NCBI GenBank assembly: GCA_016802295.1 | Contig: JAESIW010000122.1 | Location: 1-64,000 of the forward strand | Direction: 5' to 3' | From: Brachionus rotundiformis | Lineage: Eukaryota; Rotifera; Eurotatoria; Ploima; Brachionidae | Length of the DNA stretch: 64,000 nucleotides | In this document: positions 21,948 through 33,275 of the stretch, piece by piece | Numbering within the stretch: position 1 is the stretch's first letter | Layout: each line of letters starts with the position of its first letter | Notes under the pieces: model-generated | The model's database searches: none | Told to the model about the DNA's origin: nothing | Seen by the model: only the letters and a program-made list of their open reading frames with translations | Made by a program: the position numbers and the translations under genes

Positions 21948-22563
21948 GTGTAAACAAATTTAATTTTTTGAAATTATTTGGAGTTTTTTTATTTTATTTT
22001 TGGTATTTTTTATTAAATTTATGGTGATTGTAAAAAAAAATATGGAAAAATAATTAATTTAGGAGTAATTAATTAAAAATGTGGAAAATAAATAAAAATT
22101 ATTGCATAATTATTATATATGTTATTTTTTTATTAAATTTTTGGTAAAAATTACTATTTTTGTGGTTTTTTTAATTATTTTTATTGATTCAAAATATTAA
22201 AACTCATTTTTTTTTCGATAACTAGCTTTTTTAAAAGAAAATTTGTATTAAAAAAAAAGACAAAAGATTTGACTAGGGTTTAAAAATAATTTGTCTCATT
22301 AATCTTGATACATTTAAGGATAAATTATCTTTTAATAAAGACTAAATTAAACGCAACTAATTTTTATTTTAAAATATATTGATTTATTCATTTAAAATCT
22401 AAATGTCAATGTTTAAATTGCATATTTTATTTTTTTCATACACTACTTTGAAAATAAACGCTTCAGTTTTAAAATATTAAGATAAAAAGTTCTCTTAATT
22501 TTAATAACTTACTTTGTGTTTTTACAAACTTTTCTAAAAATTTATTTCATAATTAAATAATAT
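21948..22563. other. AT-rich intergenic stretch, nothing recognised
   Basis: Homopolymer-rich sequence with no long frame, RNA gene or clear repeat. Confidence 0.5.
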
Positions 22564-23379
22564 TTAAAAGAGAACAACTTTACTTTTTTCTTCGAATTCA
22601 AATTGCTGGTTAAAAATTTTATCTTCTTCATTGGAAAACATACCATAAACATATTTTTTTTCCCAGTATTCTTTTAGTTCCAATTTATCTTAATTTTAAA
22701 AAATTAAATCCCAATCTTTTTATTTTTTCTTATATTTTGGACTAATTAAAATAAGATTTTAAAAACAAAAACCTAATATCCAGAAACAATCTTGGACCTA
22801 ACTAACAATTTATTTCAATTTTGAGCTTTTTTTTTTGTTGAAAGCTGATATTCAATTCAAATTTATAATAAAAATTTTTAAAAATTATTTCAATTTTCAA
22901 CATTATTTAATTCCCTTATAAAATAACTCTTAAACCTTAACCTTTTTAAATTTCAATTTTTGATTTTAAGAATTATTTTGTCAAAAATTTTAGTTAGTCA
23001 ATTCAACTGCAAAGAAAAAATTACTTTTATTTTTGATTCGTTTTGAAAAATCATCGTATTCTTTTTTGAAATTATCTTTTAAAAGAGAATTAAAAATAAA
23101 TACAATAATTTATCAAAGCCTCAAGTCAAGAAAAGCCTTAATCGTTGAACATAAATTTTTATATTATTAGTAGTTTTGACATGTTAACATTACAAGATTT
23201 ATTTCTTTACTTTTGATATCATTTTCTATTTCATCTAGTTTTTGAATTGATCGTATAAGCTCTGTTAAAATTAATAAAAATAAAAATCTGTTTAATTTAT
23301 TTAATTTAAATCAAATACCATTTTTTCCTTTCTGACTTACATGAAATATCTCAGCTTGAGCATTTTCGATTGTATACAT
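22564..23379 (-). CDS. Small four-exon gene, 87 aa, unknown function
   Basis: Exons 23341-23379, 23211-23259, 23025-23075 and 22564-22688 join in phase to 87 codons plus TAA. Donors are GTAAGT, GTAAAG and GTAATT; acceptors end in AG. The acceptor of exon 2 is the second of two adjacent AGs, because the first would give a stop. The protein is short, helical and charged (Lys, Glu, Asp), with an EYWEKKYVYGMF core in the last exon. There is no signal peptide or membrane segment. I do not recognise it. It is one of several tiny multi-exon genes in the 22-29 kb cluster. Consistent phase in all three introns is the main support. Confidence 0.6.
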
Positions 23380-23975
23380 TTTCTAAAAGTTTGTCTTGAT
23401 AATTTTTATATAAAATATTTAGCAAAAATTCCTCGAAATAAAGACTTCATTTTATTTAAATAAGGACTCCAATAGGTTATTTTGAAATTTTTTAATAAAA
23501 GGTTAAGAAAATTTTTTATCTGATTTAAAAGTTAACAAAATTTCAATTAAAAATAAAGGTCTATCTTGACTTTTATTTTCAAATATTTCTAGGATGGGAA
23601 TATTTATTTTCTTATTTTTATTATTGAAAATGAAATATTTGAAAGTTGTAAATTTTATAAAAATTACATACTATTTTAATTGTTTTTTTTTTAAAATAGA
23701 TAATTTTTGATTTAATGACTAGTTAAAAAATAAAAATATACTGTTGAATACTTGAAAATTAATTCATGACTATTAGTCACTTAAATCGGTGAGATTTTGA
23801 TATTTTCATGATTAAAAATGGCGTATGCTAATTCATTAGCTAAAATTACTGATTTTTCACCAAAATTACTTGATAAATATAAAATTAACTTTTTTTTCAT
23901 TAAATTTCTTAATTTATATAAAAATAAAGATTTATTATAAAAATCAATTTGACAATTAGTTTTCCTAAATTTTAA

Positions 23976-24326
23976 CTAAATTAATAACATTACATTCCAA
24001 GGCATCGCTTTTTTCTTTCTACCTGGTCTTGGTTTACAACCAATTACAGAATCTAAATACTTTTCTGGAACTTGAATTGACTTTTTTGACAACAACACCA
24101 CAATAATATGTTGACACATATAGTCTTTGAGGTAATCTCTACATGGGCAAGACGAAAACTTCCAATTTTGTTCATCCAATTTCACCAAACGAACCGAATC
24201 GTTATACCGAAAGAATGTATTGAGGTCTAAATTAGAAACAAACTCACATTCATTAATACAATCACCATCACATTCTAAATTGTCTAAATATTGCTCTAAA
24301 TCAACCATCTTGTCTAATGTTAACAA
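23976..24326 (-). pseudogene. C-terminal part of a MULE-type transposase (SWIM zinc finger)
   Basis: The 116-residue frame holds SCPCRDYLKDYMCQHIIVV, a CxC...CxH SWIM finger like that at 21600 but on the other strand. After it come KYLDSVIGCKPRPGRKKKA and a short end. Upstream of its start no catalytic domain is visible. A worn copy of the same segment, including downstream flank, is at 29599-29978. Confidence 0.7.
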
Positions 24327-24454
24327 ATAGATATCACATCTTTTATTATATTTTAGAAAATTTTTTTCTATTAATTTTTCATATCGAAATTATATTAATC
24401 TAATTTTTAAATTAAACAGCGAGCGTTCGTGGCCGGACAACAAATTTTATATAC

Positions 24455-24524
24455 GACAGATTAGCGGCCGAAAATATCTTGGTCAAAAGCCAAAGTTTGT
24501 GTATGCCAATTCAGCTAATCTGTC
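24455..24524. repeat. Perfect 11-bp inverted repeat
   Basis: GACAGATTAGC (24455-24465) and GCTAATCTGTC (24514-24524) are exact inverted copies 48 bp apart in a locally GC-richer block. It may be a worn MITE or a binding site. No target duplication was found. Confidence 0.45.
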
Positions 24525-24968
24525 TTATTTGGGCCGCCAAACTAAGCCTAAGGCATAAAAATTTATAACCCATTTAGAGTCAAATAGGCAAATTATTAAA
24601 CAAAGTATATTAGAAAATGAAAGAAACAAAGAAAAAAACTTACATTGATGTATGTCATGGGCCTTTTCTAAAAGACTTCTCTGACAATAATCGATCACTT
24701 ATTTATCGAAGAAAATCGTGGTCTAGTTGATTAATTAAAATTTGTTGTTGCTCAAATCATATTAAATATGGAATTAAACTTAGCTTACTTAAAATTTTAT
24801 GATTTATTAAATGATAATTACAGATATATAATTGTGTCAATTTTCATTACATATTTCTACTACCTTTTTCCGTATGGTAAAATTCTATCGAGTTAAATTT
24901 CTTAACTTAATAATTATTCAATTGTTTGATTGGCATTTAAGTGTATTTATTGTACCTTTTTTTTCTAA

Positions 24969-24992
24969 TATTATTATTATTATTATTATTTA
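24969..24992. repeat. ATT microsatellite with a short tail motif
   Basis: A run of ATT units is followed by CAATGAACGCCTTGTAGGCG and a poly-A stretch. The combination resembles the 3' end of a non-LTR retroelement, but no coding sequence supports it. Confidence 0.4.
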
Positions 24993-25261
24993 TTCAATGA
25001 ACGCCTTGTAGGCGATGTTAAAAAAAAAAATGAAAAATTATAGTTAAAATAAAATAGTTTTGTTTGAGACCAAAAAAAAACATCATCCAATAATTTTACT
25101 TATGAACGTTAGAATTTATTGCTTTCTTTTAATTTCAATAATTATTATTCAGTTTTGGTTTTCTTTTTTCTTATTTTCTGTTTCTCCTTTTTTTAGATAA
25201 TTTTCTTCGCAATAACCATATCAATTAATCAAATAATATCTAATATCAATCCAGGAGGCAA

Positions 25262-25540
25262 TCAAGTCGTGTTTACAGAATTATTATTATTTTCCTGTAA
25301 GTACACTTTTACTAATAGCTTTAATTCTCGAGATCTTTCTTCCATGTTATCTAGGCAAAATCTTATCGATTCACATATTCCATTTTTGCTATTTTTTTTG
25401 TCTTCCTCTCTTATTTGTTTGATCTTGTCTTCTAGTATTTCTTTAGATATTGGTTCGTCCGATCCTATTATTTCCCTTATCTCGTCTATAAATTTGTTAG
25501 TTCTTTTAGTCTTTGTTTCATTTGATTTAAATATTTTCAA
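25262..25540 (-). CDS. Hypothetical helical protein fragment, 92 aa
   Basis: The frame is rich in Lys, Glu and Ile with heptad-like spacing and ends in a short Asn run. It starts with ATG but could be an internal exon. I do not recognise it and see no partner exons with certainty. It could also be a remnant of a retroelement ORF1. Confidence 0.3.
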   Translation of the reverse strand: MKIFKSNETKTKRTNKFIDEIREIIGSDEPISKEILEDKIKQIREEDKKNSKNGICESIRFCLDNMEERSRELKLLVKVYLQENNNNSVNTT

Positions 25541-25745
25541 CGTAAAATCTATAATAAATATACTTTAATTTGTCCATGGGACTTGAACTAAAAAAAATAA
25601 ATCAATTGCATATCTATTTATTTTTTTAAGTTTATTTTTCATTGTAGATTTTTAAATTTTTGAAACATTTCACTACTTTTTTAAACTTCTAATTTTTTTG
25701 AAAGCATTAAAATCTAATTGTTCATTTTAAAATGTTTTTGATTAG

Positions 25746-25965
25746 TGTTGGGTACCGTCAGTGTCGGCCACAGTACCGCCAAAATTTGATGTTGGCCGTT
25801 TGGATGGCCGGATGTAAAAAAAAAACATAAAAAATTTTATGTAAAAGATAATTTAATAGATAAATAGTTTTTAATTAGAAAAAAAGCTAATATTCACTCG
25901 CGACCATATAAAAGGCCAACAGCATCTTTTCGAGGTCCTGTGACTCCCACTAACCGTACCCAACA
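25746..25965. mobile_element. hAT-like MITE, about 220 bp
   Basis: The ends TGTTGGGTACCGTCAGTG and, inverted, TGTTGGGTACGGTTAGTG match in all but two positions. The element is GC-richer than its surroundings at both ends and has no coding capacity. Near-identical TTTTTGAT and GTTTTGAT lie a few bases outside the two ends and could be an 8-bp target duplication, as hAT elements make. The exact boundary is uncertain by about 3 bases. Confidence 0.65.
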
Positions 25966-26226
25966 TAAGTTTTGATCATTTTTGAAAAATGAAATTTGAT
26001 CAGATATTTTACTTAGCCAAATGTTTTGATACTTCAAAATTTTAATAAAAAATGCGGATTTTTATTTTTTTTATTTTAAATAATTCAAATTTAAATTTAA
26101 TTTTATCAATCGTTCCATTCTTCTTTAAAAACAAAAATTAATTAATTAAAGGTCAAAAGCGAAAAAAAAAATAAGTCGTCCATTTTAGTTGTATTTTATT
26201 ATCTCAAAGGAATGCTAAATGTCCAG

Positions 26227-27411
26227 TTATTTGCTCAATTCTGTTTCAAAGAATCGCACAGGAACAATTTCTTCTATTGGTTTCTTAATTAAATGGATCA
26301 AAAATTGACTAAAAAATCTAATTAACTAATTTAAAAATCAAACCTTTTGAACAATTTGGGTTGTTATTCTTATATAAATTCTGCATTACATAATTAACTT
26401 TTTCTTCCATCTCTCGGTTAGATTTGATGTTATTTACCCATATATTGAAAATACGATATTTACAAACATTATCTTAAAATGATCAATTAATATTAATTAA
26501 AGATTATTTTTGTGCCTTAACTTTTAAATATTTAATAAAATTGTTCATTAAATGGGGCTGTGAAGTTCATTTCAATTCGATCGTTTCAATTCAGAAAAAT
26601 TTGAATAACTTTTTTACTATAAGGAATAATTTAGTTCTGTAAGATGCTTAATGTTAAAGCAACGTTGCTTAATCCGAAAATATATGTCTGCAAAAACTCT
26701 GCAAAGTAAGTGCAAAATTGATTTGAATACTTTTAAATGGCGTGCAAAATGCATAAAATTGCACAGTATTTTGCAGACTTATTTTACTGAATTAAGCAAA
26801 TTTGCTTATAATTGAGCATTTTATAGAACTAAATTATCTCTTTTAGTAAGATAGTTATGCAAGTTTTTCTGAATTGAAATGATCGAATTGAAACCAACTT
26901 CACAACCCCTCATTAAATTATAAAGTTAGAATTTTTTTTTAAAAATGACCTTTTAATCTTATCTCATTAATATAATATTTTTGAAAATTTTGTTTATTCA
27001 GGATGACAGTTCCAAATTCACAATGTCGTTTAAAATCAAAAATAATTACCTAAAATTATTTCGTTTATTTGATCACAATAATTATCGAGTAAATTTTTTT
27101 GTGTACATTCGGATTTATCCTAAATAAGAAAATTAAATGAAATTCAAATTAATTAATATATTAAAGATTTTAGTAAAAAAATTTAATTTGCTTGGTAAGT
27201 AAAGAAACTAAAAGAGTTGAAAATTTAATTTTTTATTTTAAAAAAATAAAATTTGAGGTATATAAAAAAATAATAAAGGGTTTAACATCCTTCTAGCGCT
27301 TTAATTTTGTTAGCTAGCAAAGTAAATTTTTCCTAATTTTTTAAAAATTTTTTACGAATCATTAAATTCATGCCTTTTCAAAATTAAAAAAAAAATTCTC
27401 ATGATTACCAT
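26227..27411 (-). CDS. Small multi-exon gene, copy C, with ATG-only first exon
   Basis: Exon 1 is only the ATG (27409-27411) before a GTAATC donor. Exons 27050-27119 and 26344-26472 join in phase. They encode a Cys-containing helical protein with NLLDNYCDQINEII in exon 2. A fourth exon at about 26227-26317 encodes IHLIKKPIEEIVPVRFFET, similar to a segment of copy B, but its frame does not fit the phase of the previous donor. Either the protein stops a few codons into that exon or this copy is slightly damaged. A MULE-type MITE sits in the second intron. Function unknown. The paralog near 28.9-29.3 kb supports exons 1 and 2. Confidence 0.5.
26554..26909. mobile_element. MULE-type MITE, 356 bp, 9-bp target duplication
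   Basis: The ends GGGGCTGTGAAG and, inverted, GGGGTTGTGAAG start arms of more than 100 bp that match with few differences, so the element is almost one long inverted repeat. TCATTAAAT occurs directly on both sides (26545-26553 and 26910-26918), a 9-bp target duplication as made by Mutator-like transposases. MULE transposase remnants lie 2-6 kb away. It lies inside an intron of the small gene copy C. Confidence 0.85.
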
Positions 27412-27643
27412 TTTTAAAAGAAATGATTTTTGATTTTAAGTCTAAATAAAAAACAAAACAAAAATACATGATAAAATATTTAATTTATTTGGTTATAAAA
27501 TCATTAATTTAAAAATTCTTTCAAAAAAGATTTAAATGACCGGACAAAATTTAAATTTAAATTCAAATTGACTTGAATTTTGATTGAATTCAATTCTTCA
27601 TTTGCTTTAATCATTTAAGGTTTAATTTAAATTTTAAAACAAA

Positions 27644-28081
27644 ATGACTAATTTAGTTAACAATAAAATTGATGAGATTTTGTTATATATTTCAGTCATT
27701 AGAAATGGTTTGTTTTTATTCTTTTAAATAATAATTTAGTTTATTAAATTTTTATTTATTTATGATTTAGATTTATCAGAATTTTTAGATGACATTGAAC
27801 GAGACCAAATAAGACAAAAAGGTAATATTAAACCTAATTTTTTTTAAATTTTGTTTTAAATTTTAATTTTTTAGCTCTTTATCCAGTGCTATATAGTTAT
27901 GATCCTGAAAGATATGAAAGTAAGTTAATTACTTTTGTTTTACTTTAATTTTCAAATTTCAATAAAAGAATTTAGTCGAAACAATGATTTTTTGAAAAAT
28001 CCATACAAATCCCAGCAGTCATCAACTTTTTTAGAAATGCCATTTAATGATCGTTTTAACTCGAAAGAAAAAGATGATTGA
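27644..28081 (+). CDS. Small four-exon gene, 90 aa, unknown function
   Basis: Exons 27644-27707, 27771-27821, 27875-27919 and 27969-28081 join in phase (1, 1, 1) to 90 codons plus TGA. All introns are GT-AG and about 50-63 bp. An AATAAA signal follows within 25 bp of the stop. The protein starts helical and acidic (FLDDIERDQIRQK), then has a YSYDPERYEK motif and a polar tail with FLKNPYK and FLEMPFNDRF. The compact motifs and tidy structure suggest a conserved small protein under selection. I cannot name it. It lies between the two copies of the minus-strand small gene. Confidence 0.65.
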
Positions 28082-28860
28082 AGACTTTGCATTTTCAGAA
28101 AATAAATAAATTATTTAAAAATTTTTTTAATGAATATTCATTTTATTTTTACCTTACTTTAAATGATGAATTTAACTGATCTACAAAGCAAAATATACAA
28201 ATTATCCTCTTATGACAATTAAATTATAAATTTTTTGAAATTAACTTTTCCTTTATTAGAATTAAAATTTTTTGGATATTTTTTTATTCAATTTTCATTC
28301 ACTAATCATTTATATTAGATATTTAACAAAAATAACAAAAACTTTTTTACCTATTTTCTACCCAAACTTAATATTTTATAGAACAAAAAATTTATTTTAA
28401 TATCTGTTTATATTATTTTGTACAATTTATGAATGCAAAATGGTAGGCCGTTTAACAAAAGCGGTTTCAATTTTAGCACAATTTTCATCTAATTTAAATA
28501 TTTACAACACAAATTATTATTATATAATAAAAATTAGGTTAAAACAATTTTTTTATTAATTTAAAGGCTAATAAAATTTAATCACAAATAAAAGATATAA
28601 GATTATCTTGACTGTTTTATTGGGTGAGAAATTTGATGCCGTGCTTTCTTACAAATTTATATGCTTGAGAATAAAATTTATCAAATTAACAAAATTCAGA
28701 TTATAATTTTTATTATTTTAACATTATAAAAAATCACCAACACAATTAAATGATAAGAAGGATTTTTAATTAAATAAAGAATTAATCAGTCACATATTTA
28801 ATCTGCGTAATATTTTTTTTTAAGAATTTGTTTTAAAAATTAAAAAATTTGAAAAATCTT
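28082..28860. other. AT-rich intergenic stretch, nothing recognised
   Basis: No frame, RNA gene or repeat with clear ends is visible between the 3' end of the 90-residue gene and the worn small gene copy B. Confidence 0.45.
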
Positions 28861-28879
28861 GGAAAATGAGTGTTAATTG

Positions 28880-29340
28880 ATTAAATATTTTTTGTTCGCT
28901 CGTTTCAAAGAATAGAACAAGAGCAGTTTCTAGTTCTTTTTTCTTGATTGCACATCGAATAATTTATTCTAGTTTTCCATATATTAATTAAAAATGTTGA
29001 ACTTAGGTTATCTTTTAACAAAAAAAAATTTTAACCAAAATTTATTCTAATGATTAACGAAAAAAGTTTGGAAAATTATTAAACTTTCCGACTAATAAAC
29101 TATATCGTTAGATAAAATTTAATTAGACATTATTTCATTTTTTAGTTTAATTAAATAAATTGCTACATAAAATGAAAAAAAATTACCTTGCATTATTTCG
29201 TTAATTTGATCACAATAATTGTCCAATAACTTTTTTTGTTCAAATTCTGCTAAATTATCCTAAACAAGATAATAGTAAAAAATATTCTCAATATTTTCTA
29301 AATTTAAAAAATATATCTGAAAATTACCATTTCCAAATTA
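28880..29340 (-). pseudogene. Small multi-exon gene, copy B (worn)
   Basis: The first exon is only the ATG (29338-29340) before GTAATT. Exon 2 (29187-29259) encodes KKLLDNYCDQINEIMQ, closely like exon 2 of copy C. The sequence matching the last exon (about 28880-28960) encodes AIKKKELETALVLFFET. The segment that should match exon 3 is degenerate. Flanking noncoding DNA is also shared with copy C (for example around 27520-27560 and 29435-29475), so this is a segmental duplication, probably now a pseudogene. Confidence 0.5.
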
Positions 29341-29598
29341 ATAATATTTGATAAATTAAAGGATTTAAATTTTTGATTTTTTCTATTGATTAAAAAGTTA
29401 ATCTATTCAGCTTTGAATTCATTTATTTTAAATTTTTGGTCAAAAAAGATCTAAATGACCAAAAATTTAAAAATTCAAATTGACCTTAAATTTAATTAAA
29501 TCTAATTTTAAGTTTGTTTTTTATCGTTTAATATTTTATTTTAAATGGATGGTGACTTTTATTGATATTTTGCTTTACTTTCCCAATGAATTACTTAG

Positions 29599-29978
29599 GC
29601 GTGTGCTAATGCATTAACTAAAATACTAATTTTTCACCAGTTTTACCTGATGATATAAAATTACCTTTTTTTCATAGAATTACTTAATTAATCTAAAAGT
29701 AAAAATTTATTAATCAATTTTCTTATTTTTAATCTAAGTAAAAAAAACATCTTTTGGCTATCATTCTATGCCATTGCTTTATTCTTTTCTTTAGGGTCTT
29801 GGTTTTCAACCCAACCATTAACCGAATCTAAAAACTTTTCTTGTTCTTGGATTGACTTGTTTGTCAGTAACACGATAATAATAGGTGGCCCATGAAATCG
29901 ATGAGCAACATGAAGACTACCAATTTTGTTTAACCAATTGCCCAAAAGGACCGTATTACAAAGAATGATTGAGATCAA
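29599..29978 (-). pseudogene. Worn copy of the MULE C-terminal segment
   Basis: The sequence aligns by eye with 23821 to about 24200, including the noncoding part GCGT-TGCTAAT-CATTA and the coding part LLTNKSIQEQEKFLDSVNG against the LLSKKSIQVPEKYLDSVIG of the other copy. The SWIM cysteines are lost. Both copies have the same orientation. Confidence 0.7.
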
Positions 29979-30386
29979 AAATCTAAATTATCTTAATATT
30001 GATTTAAATCGATCTATTAATCAAATGTTTTTAATTATTTCTAATTAGTGTTTAATTGATTGTTTAAAAATAAAAAAATAGTTTCAAATCAATTATATTA
30101 TATTAAGATGAAATTTACTCTAAATTTTGTTTTACTTAATCAATGATAAAGTATAATTAAAAATATGAGTCAAGTTTGGCCCAGCATCTCTTTAATCAAC
30201 AAAAAATATGAAAATTATGAAATGTGATCAAAAGATAATAGTTTAATTTGGCTATAGCAGGTTTAGAGACATTATTAATTGAAATTAAATTAAATTTTTT
30301 ATTAGAATTTTTTCTAAAATGAAAATAAAGTCGAAAAAAATAGTTTTATAAACAGGTAAAAAAAAGCTAAATCAATTTGAAATAAA

Positions 30387-31834
30387 TTATGATTTAAAGA
30401 CTCGAATAATGCGAACAACATTTTGTCTACATATTGGACACTCGGCAAGTTGTTTACCACATTTAATACATGAACACATGTGACCACACTCGAGTAGAAC
30501 ACAATCCATTATGGACTCCATGCAAATTTTGCACACATCCGTTTCTACGGAATTAATTTCGGAGACATTGTTCACTGAGCTTGGGTTGTTTAATTGGTCT
30601 TCTAGGTTTTTATTTTTATAATGTGAATCAAAAAGACGCTTTAGCTTGTCAACTAGCTCGTTTCGTTCACAACATCCTTTATACTCGACAAAATTGCTTG
30701 ATAATATTTCTTTTATTTGTTTAATAGTTAAATTGTCTATATCCTGTGGTGTTTTGATATCTGTTAGGGAAGCTCGACGTTTGTGTGTATTTGTTTGTGG
30801 TTGTGTGCTTTGTTGAGCTGGCTCTGGTTGAGGGATATTTGTTGAATTAGATGGTGTATGCTGCGATTGTGTTGTGTGTATGTTGTTTGCTTCGGCGGGA
30901 TTTGATTGTGTAAATTGGGAAAAAACATTTGGAAATTGTTCATTAAAGATGTTAAAGAAAGAGTTGATATTTTGCGACGAAGTGCTGTTCGATGATGACG
31001 ATGATGTATTGTGATTTGAATTGGTGTTGTTGGCTCGATTAGGCGGCGGTGGACACGGCACAGGTCCGGGATTAAGCACCGATCCAAGATTAGAACTCAC
31101 AAAACCTTGAATATTGTTCATGAAAGTGTTAATTAGGGAATTTTGCTCTTGACTGCTGCTATTACTACTACTACTACTATTATTATTATTATTATTACTA
31201 TTATTATTATTATTATTATTAGAAGAAGTATTTGAATGAGAAGTAGTATTAGTATTAGGAGTAGTATGAGTAGAATTAGAATGAGTACGATAATTGGTAT
31301 TTGTGTTGGACGTGTTGTTGGTACTTGATCTATTATTGATACTAAAATTGGTAAATAATTGTCTATTGCGTAGAAACAAGTCGGCCAGGTCGCGTTTCTC
31401 TTTGCAAGTGCTGGTCGAAATGTTAGACGTGTTGAGCACGGCACGTAAATGCTTAACTTTTACATTTAACAGGTCGTCAAGGGTTGTGTCTGATGTGCAA
31501 ATAGCTTTGCATGTATTGCAAATGCGAGCCGATGGTCTAGTTGACTGTGCCAAACGTGCCACACAATATTGACAAAATATTTGGCTACACACAATACACG
31601 TTTTCTATTTATATAAATATATATATTAAAAAAAATTATCTATTTACTACATATTTGTGTTTATAATAATAAAAAAAGTATTTGAATTTAATACTATTAG
31701 TTATTATTATATTAGTTTGATGATTAATAAAAAAAATTAAAATTAAATTTAGTTACTTTTCGTTTAATTAAATTGAACGATGAAGAACAATTTTCGCATT
31801 TGTCTGGTGAATTATTTTCATTTTTGGTACTCAT
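30387..31834 (-). CDS. RNF34/RFFL-like E3 ubiquitin ligase, 431 aa
   Basis: Exon 1 (31757-31834) and exon 2 (30387-31604) join in phase with a GTAACT donor. Together they complete a FYVE-like zinc finger at residues 13-42 (CENCSSS, then CIVCSQIFCQYC), which neither exon holds alone. Then come a SAP-like helical segment (residues about 55-85), a long Asn/Ser/Thr-rich disordered part with poly-Asn runs, a second SAP-like segment (DNLTIKQIKEIL), and a C-terminal RING finger (CKICM, CGHM, CPICRQ). This order is that of RNF34 and RFFL (rififylin), membrane-associated ligases that act on caspases, p53 and endosomal cargo. Which of the two it corresponds to cannot be told, as vertebrates split the pair. 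The poly-Asn tract is far longer than in known relatives. Confidence 0.85.
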
Positions 31835-31986
31835 TATTTTTTTTTATTTTTTGTTCGTTCTTTGGAAAACTAATTACCACAACTAACGAGCTAGTTTTAT
31901 GCTTTAATATTTCGAAATTTTATCATAATTATTATAATAAAGAGTATAGGGATATGAATGCAAATATTTTTAATCAAACAGTCTAG

Positions 31987-32670
31987 AACAAAAATTATAA
32001 TTTGAAAAGAGAAACAAAAATAATAAAATTTCTATTTTATTTTATTTTATTTTTATTTTATTTTTAACTTTTGATTTTTTTTTTTTAATAACCAAGTGTA
32101 CTTTCGATGAGTTTATTTTTGGTACAAGCTATCATTTTTAACAAAAGCAAAAAAAAACAAAATATAAATAATAATAAACAATGTCTAACTAAACAAATAG
32201 TATGCATTATTAGGCTTTAATTTATTTTTTAATTTAATTTTACATTTAATTTTTAATTTTATTTTAAATTTGTTTGTACATTTATATTTTGTAAATTTTT
32301 TAAAAACTAAAAATTATAATTGCATTAGCTTTTGATAATAATTTCAAGACAACGACGGATTGATTGAAATGCATGCAAAATGTTCATTTTTTTTAATTCT
32401 CTTATGGCTTTTATATTAAAATTTGAACATTTTTAGAAAAAATAAAATTCTTTACTTGTCAAACAAAACAAATAGCAAAGAGAAAACAACATCGATTTAG
32501 AACAAGTGTTTGAATATGGACGCGTTCATTAGAAGATATCATACACACAAGTGCTAGATAATAATTTATCGACTATAAAAACAATCGTCTATATCTAAAT
32601 CCAAGCTTTAAAAGAAGCAACAACACATTTAGCAATTAGCGATTCAACTTTCAAAAAGCTTACAATTCAA
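31987..32670. other. Intergenic stretch with probable promoters
   Basis: AT-rich sequence between two divergent genes. A purine-rich stretch and a TATAAAA-like sequence at about 32572-32580 precede the plus-strand gene by about 95 bp. Nothing else is recognised. Confidence 0.4.
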
Positions 32671-33275
32671 ATGGTAAAACTAAAATACTTTATTTTTTAA
32701 TTTTTTTTGCTTTTTCTGCTTATAATAAATATAAAAGTTATTTTAACTTAATAATTTGTTATAAATATTTTCACATTATTATTATTATTATTATTATTAA
32801 TAATATTAAAATTATTCATTATTATTAAAAGGCGATCTATTTGAAAAACTTGCCCTCATTCAACAAAGAAAACTTTACCAATTTTCAACACGAATGCTCC
32901 CAAATATGTGCCGTAAGATACTCTAAAATACTTTAGGATAATTCTAGTTTGCTTATTTTTATTTTTTGTTTTGTTTTGTTTTAGTCTAGAAAAAGCTTTT
33001 TGACTTGTTCCAGTAACTATGACTATGCACATGAACAGATAATTGTCAACTCGCCATCATGTAATATTATAATTCAGTATTTGGAAAAACAAGTGTGCGA
33101 GAAAACGAGTCCGGAAAGAGGCCGTAAGCGAGAAATAGCCGGAGTAATGAAAACAGGCACAGATGACCATTTGACCAAAGTGCAAAAGAGGCGTAAACTA
33201 ATACAAAATAGTGTAGTAGATAATTTGGAAGATTCATACTCGAGTGTCTTGGACGACACGGATGATACGGACTAA
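32671..33275 (+). CDS. Three-exon gene, 124 aa, unknown function
   Basis: The first coding exon is only ATG (32671-32673). Exons 32832-32912 and 32985-33275 follow in phase 0. The protein starts AIYLKNLPSFNKENF, has a Cys-containing middle, a helix around IIIQYLEKQVCEK, a basic KVQKRRKL nuclear-signal-like motif, and an acidic C terminus with DDTDDTD. It looks like a small nuclear regulator, but I do not recognise the family. A TATA-like box upstream, short length and long 3' AT-rich flank would fit an inducible gene. That is inference. Confidence 0.6.

Noticed and set aside
25262..25568. Hydrophobic plus-strand frame opposite the 92-residue helical frame
   Set aside because: Its Ser/Leu/Ile content is the complement of the Lys/Glu-rich strand; no support as a membrane protein.
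31133..31444. Ile/Leu-rich frame within the RNF34-like gene
   Set aside because: It is another frame of the poly-Asn microsatellite, not a membrane protein.
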